Assembly (NCBI GenBank): GCA_036924285.1
Contig: JAYKYS010000001.1
Coordinates: 14,161,501-14,225,500 of the forward strand
DNA length: 64,000 nucleotides
Source of the DNA: Asterella californica
Lineage: Eukaryota; Streptophyta; Marchantiopsida; Marchantiales; Aytoniaceae
Reading direction: 5' to 3'
Shown here: one piece after another, positions 60,532 through 64,000 of the stretch
Layout of the letters: every line of letters starts with the position of its first letter
Numbering within the stretch: the first letter of the stretch is position 1
Made by a program: the position numbers and the translations under genes
The notes under the pieces: generated by a model
What the model saw: the letters and a program-made list of their open reading frames with translations, nothing else
Database searches by the model: none
What the model was told of the DNA's origin: nothing

Positions 60532-63325
60532 CTCGAGCTCACTTTCAGTGTAGTAGTAGCCAGCTTTGAGCTCGGAGCTTTGTGTTATCACAGTGGATTC
60601 GAACAGGGCAACTTAGACGAGAGAAATTCAGCATAGTCTGTACCATGTCCTTCTGCAGATTACGAATCAGACAGAGCGTCTGTTACGCAGACCAGCTTAC
60701 GTTGCTACATGCAAGTTGTCAGAATAAGGCATTATCCGCTTAACCCTCGTTAATTTGTTAATAACTTGGGCTTTCATTATTTATATATAATTCTCTTGGA
60801 CATTATCGATTGATGTCAGATTATGCACTAGAGCTTAGCTCAGGGGAATTCAGAAACGGCTGTCGCCTGAGATAGTCAAAAAAGGTTGTTGGCGGATGCC
60901 GATACGCTGTGATTCTTAAGAGAGGAACATGCATAAATACTAATTAATCTATTCTGGCGTTCTGGTTCGATTTCGTATATCCTTACATTCAAAGTTGCAT
61001 CTTTTCCTGTGTCGACCACGTATTTTACTTGACAAGTAGCGGGACCATGCTTGGACTATCGGTACAGGTTCCTTTACTTTGCACCTCGTCTTTTTCCTTC
61101 GCTTTCCGACCAAATCCTTGTCAGCCGAATGTGGTAGTCTGTAAAGATATTCTCTTACGAAACGCGAGTCAACCCCAGGAAAGTTTCGGCCTCTTTTCGC
61201 CGTGAGGCTTTCTGGAGTCGACTGTTGCTTCCTTTTCACAGGCTAACCCTTCCCGGCAGGGTGAGGAAGATTCGAACACACCCCGCTTTGGCTGCGGCCG
61301 GATGGTAACCTTTATAGCTCGACCATGGGGTTTCATAAGTTCTTGCTATGCATCTTCCATCGTCGATTATCAAACGTTGAGAAGAAAGGGGGATTTTCGT
61401 CCTATGGTGTAATTTGTTTTGTTAGAAGAAAGTTAAAGGAGAGAGGAACAAGTTAAACTCCGGATTTTCTTTTAACCCATAGATAAACCGCAAATGCGTA
61501 ATTCCATTGCAAGTTTATGGATGCTTTTTTCCTGAATTAAGCTTGCTTATTATTCACCTCTTCCATCTGAAAGGGAATTTATTAACTCTCCCGTCTGAGA
61601 GGGTTAGGTATTAAATTAATCCGTCGAATAATGATAAAATGAGTTAAGCAAGCTGCTGCACTTATATGCTGAAACCCACTCCCTCCACTCATGGGTTAAG
61701 TCTGCCACTCTACTAACGGTAGGTCTAGTTAATGTATAATAACTATAGAAAGATAAAAAATCATTTAATCAGTTTACATTATAATTATAAATCCATGTAA
61801 TATATATATATATATATATACATATTTCTCTGTTCCGTTATCGACAAGGGAACAAAAGTTCTCCGAAATTGATCGAGGATGCCTTTCTTCCCCGATCTAG
61901 AGATGTTGTAAATCGGATTAAACCCCCACTATGAGTTAAAAAGCATGAGAACAAATAATCTTTTCTTTCTCCCAGTGTATTTTGATCTGATGAAACTTTT
62001 GTGTTTTGCTCAAAGAAACGTCGAATTTTCATCTTATTATTTCTCTCTGTTTATAGATGAATTAAAATTTGTAAAACTGGTGAACAGTTATAAGTTGATT
62101 CATTATTTCACAGATTCCACGTTGAGATGGTCACGCTGTAACCAAAATTATTTTCTAAATAACGATTAAATTTCTCATTCCCTAAAAGCAAACCCGCAAA
62201 ATAAAGTATTCTGGGTCACCCGGAGCACTTAAGTCGAGCTTTAAGTAAGTGTAATTTATCTGGTTAGCAGTTTTCCTTCCTACAATCCAACGATTATTCT
62301 TCGTTGGTATTATTATTCTTCGTTGGAACTTACCGTTTAATGATTTTGGCTTCGTCAACTACCCGACAGGGCGAAAACGCCCCTATCTGGTAACTTCTCC
62401 AATGAGAATCTTGGGCAACTAATATGGCCCTCTGCGCACTAGCGGTTAGTTGCTTTATTCCCCAAACACGATACTGGCGGGCCCACAGGTGTTCAGGTTG
62501 AATTTCGTACGTGGATATGCGTGCATAAGCAGACGCTCCTCCCACTGAGCACTTCTCCTTCAGGTACCCTCCTGAAAACTTCAGGGATGCAAAATAAATA
62601 TCATATATCTTAAAAATTACGTAATCACCCTCCATAATCATTGAATAATATGCAAATGCGCAGCATACACTCTTTACTAAACTTATTAATATCCTTTCCC
62701 ACGGCCTTGTACAGTGAACTCTTTTTTCTTATCAAAAAATGTATAAATATTATAAAAATATATTATAATAAGTTATAAAAAATGAATTAATTCATAAGTG
62801 TTATTTGTTAATCAATCTCAGATTAGCCAAACTATAAGTGGATATAAACTATAAATAGAGTCTTGATTGGTGCGTTGCTGGGAGGATAAATACGAGACAT
62901 TTATTTTCAAACTGTGCGCTTTATGAGGACATTTACTCATATTCTAACCCTTCTCTCCGTAGTGTTAGAATATAAATTACACCGCATGTACACTTAGAAT
63001 TGCACATGAGGTGAATATCCTCTCTAACTTATCAGTATCCTTCCCCACAGCCTTATACATCTAACGATATTTTATGTTATTGATAAATATATAAACATTA
63101 TATAAAAATATTTTTCTATAATTATTAAGTATTAAATAACTTTAGAGTTTTCAATAAACCCATACAGAATCTATAAGTGTAACGTTGACCCTCGCACTGC
63201 TACAAGTATAAATCCGGAACCGAATTCATAAATTATTCTCATTTCATTTACATGAATTTATACAGTAACCTTTTTCATCAAAAAAGTTATTACATAAATT
63301 AGTGAAAGCCTCTGGCTTTCACTAA
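60532..63325. other. AT-rich intergenic DNA downstream of dioxygenase copy 2
   Basis: This is the counterpart of 13435-16232 with more substitutions and indels than the gene. It contains a TA microsatellite (about 61800-61822) and the half hairpin at its right end. The 96-codon (60949-61239) and 103-codon (62330-62641) minus frames have no recognised homology; the latter is not open in copy 1. I call no gene here. Confidence 0.6.
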
Positions 63326-64000
63326 CAGCCAGAACAGCACGCCTTTCTCGTTAGATGCCTTGGCGAAAATATACACAGGAAAGATTCAGGAAAAGAGACC
63401 TCTGTGAGTCGAAGAAGAAGGGAGTGGTTTGAAGGTTTAAGGAGGGCCTTTTAGTGAAAGTTGGCAATTGGGCCTCGTTTGCTATCTCGGCAGCGCTTAT
63501 CAAAGCCGAAGCTGCGTTGTGTTACGGCCCAGCCGCACATAATTTATTACGACTAGTTTGTTCTCTGCAGCTAGGTTCAGTAATAACAAGTACCATTACA
63601 CTTGTCGGTTATCAATAAAATTAGAGCAAACAATATTTTAGAAATAATGGATTCATAGAAGTTCTTCTTGGGTATTATCTTAAAGTTTGCAAGAGAGATT
63701 TGTCTTTTATGCTGACACGTGGTATATTATTGATTGATTTTTGATGAAGTAAAAGAGAATATAAAAATTATTAATTTTTTCATAACTCTTTGTCTTTTAT
63801 GTTAACGCGTGTTATATGACTGTTAACTTTTCTTAATATAACATTCCAAACGTTAATTGTTCAATGACAAGTAATTTAGACTATGGTTCCGATGTTCCTG
63901 GAATGGAGAAACGTATAATTTTTCCAAACACGAAAAAAGAAAATTTGATAAACTAGTATGTACGGCTGGGACTTTAGTCCAAGTATAAGGCCTTAGGCAG
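63326..64000. other. Unique flank after the duplication
   Basis: Sequence beyond the duplication edge has no counterpart in the window. It is AT-rich after 63590. A short direct repeat containing CTTTGTCTTTTATG or similar occurs near 63700 and 63790. I see no gene or element. Confidence 0.5.

Larger units (their letters stand above)
42543..63325 (+). repeat. Segmental duplication, copy 2
   Basis: This is the second copy of 2415-16232, expanded by Copia-3 (46408-51764) and insert E (52380-53697). Its right edge falls inside the hairpin stem whose complete form is at 16190-16248; its left edge abuts gypsy gag. The dioxygenase and Copia-2 sections are nearly identical to copy 1, while the AT-rich tail (60750-63325) has many substitutions and small indels. 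Confidence 0.93.

Noticed and set aside
61230..61330. Possible tRNA on the minus strand (GTTCGAATC-like loop)
   Set aside because: No acceptor stem or paired T-stem can be drawn around the loop, and copy 1 has lost part of the sequence (7 bp missing near 14163).
62330..62641. 103-codon minus ORF downstream of dioxygenase copy 2
   Set aside because: The counterpart near 15240-15540 is not open because of indels, and no homology is recognised.

Overview
This window is nuclear DNA from a land plant. It has spliceosomal GT-AG introns, a plant-type 2-oxoglutarate/Fe(II) dioxygenase gene, Ty1/copia elements primed by initiator tRNA-Met, and non-chromodomain Ty3/gypsy elements. I lean towards a bryophyte or other non-seed plant, with low confidence. 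About three quarters of the window is nested LTR retrotransposons. All alignments here were made by eye.

Layout. 1-6164: gypsy long terminal repeat copy A (cut by the window edge), carrying a 2.0-kb insert X at 1088-3108. 6165-7538: 5' part of copia element Copia-1 (minus strand). 7539-11307: Copia-2, inside the Copia-1 LTR. 11379-11830: a broken small ORF. 11901-13434: a three-exon dioxygenase gene. 13435-19752: AT-rich intergenic DNA with a long hairpin at 16190-16248. 19753-23047: decayed Copia-4 (plus strand). 23048-25370: 5' LTR, primer-binding site and leader of another gypsy-type element. 25371-31304: solo gypsy LTR copy B with its own 5-bp target duplication. 31305-31593: a Copia-1 gag fragment. 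31594-46283: a 14.7-kb gypsy element (LTR C, gag-pol, truncated LTR D) flanked by the duplication CCAGC. 46284-52379: Copia-1 gag interrupted by the young Copia-3. 52380-53697: solo-LTR-like insert E. 53702-58334: Copia-1 leader and Copia-2 again. 58475-60531: the small ORF and the dioxygenase again. 60532-64000: AT-rich intergenic DNA.

Two large-scale facts organise the window. First, 2415-16232 and 42543-63325 are a direct segmental duplication. The second copy gained Copia-3 and insert E; the first lost about 290 bp. The duplication yields two full-length dioxygenase genes. Second, the gypsy element has LTRs of about 5.93 kb. Each LTR contains a reading frame of about 772 codons (globular N-terminal half, coiled-coil C-terminal half) and is saturated with the short motif GTCTTC/GAAGAC. 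An LTR that encodes a protein and carries a self-specific motif array is the best candidate here for an undescribed system. All four copies in the window are broken, so any activity must come from elsewhere in the genome.

The only genes that look functional are the two dioxygenase copies and, apart from one homopolymer frameshift, the Copia-3 polyprotein.
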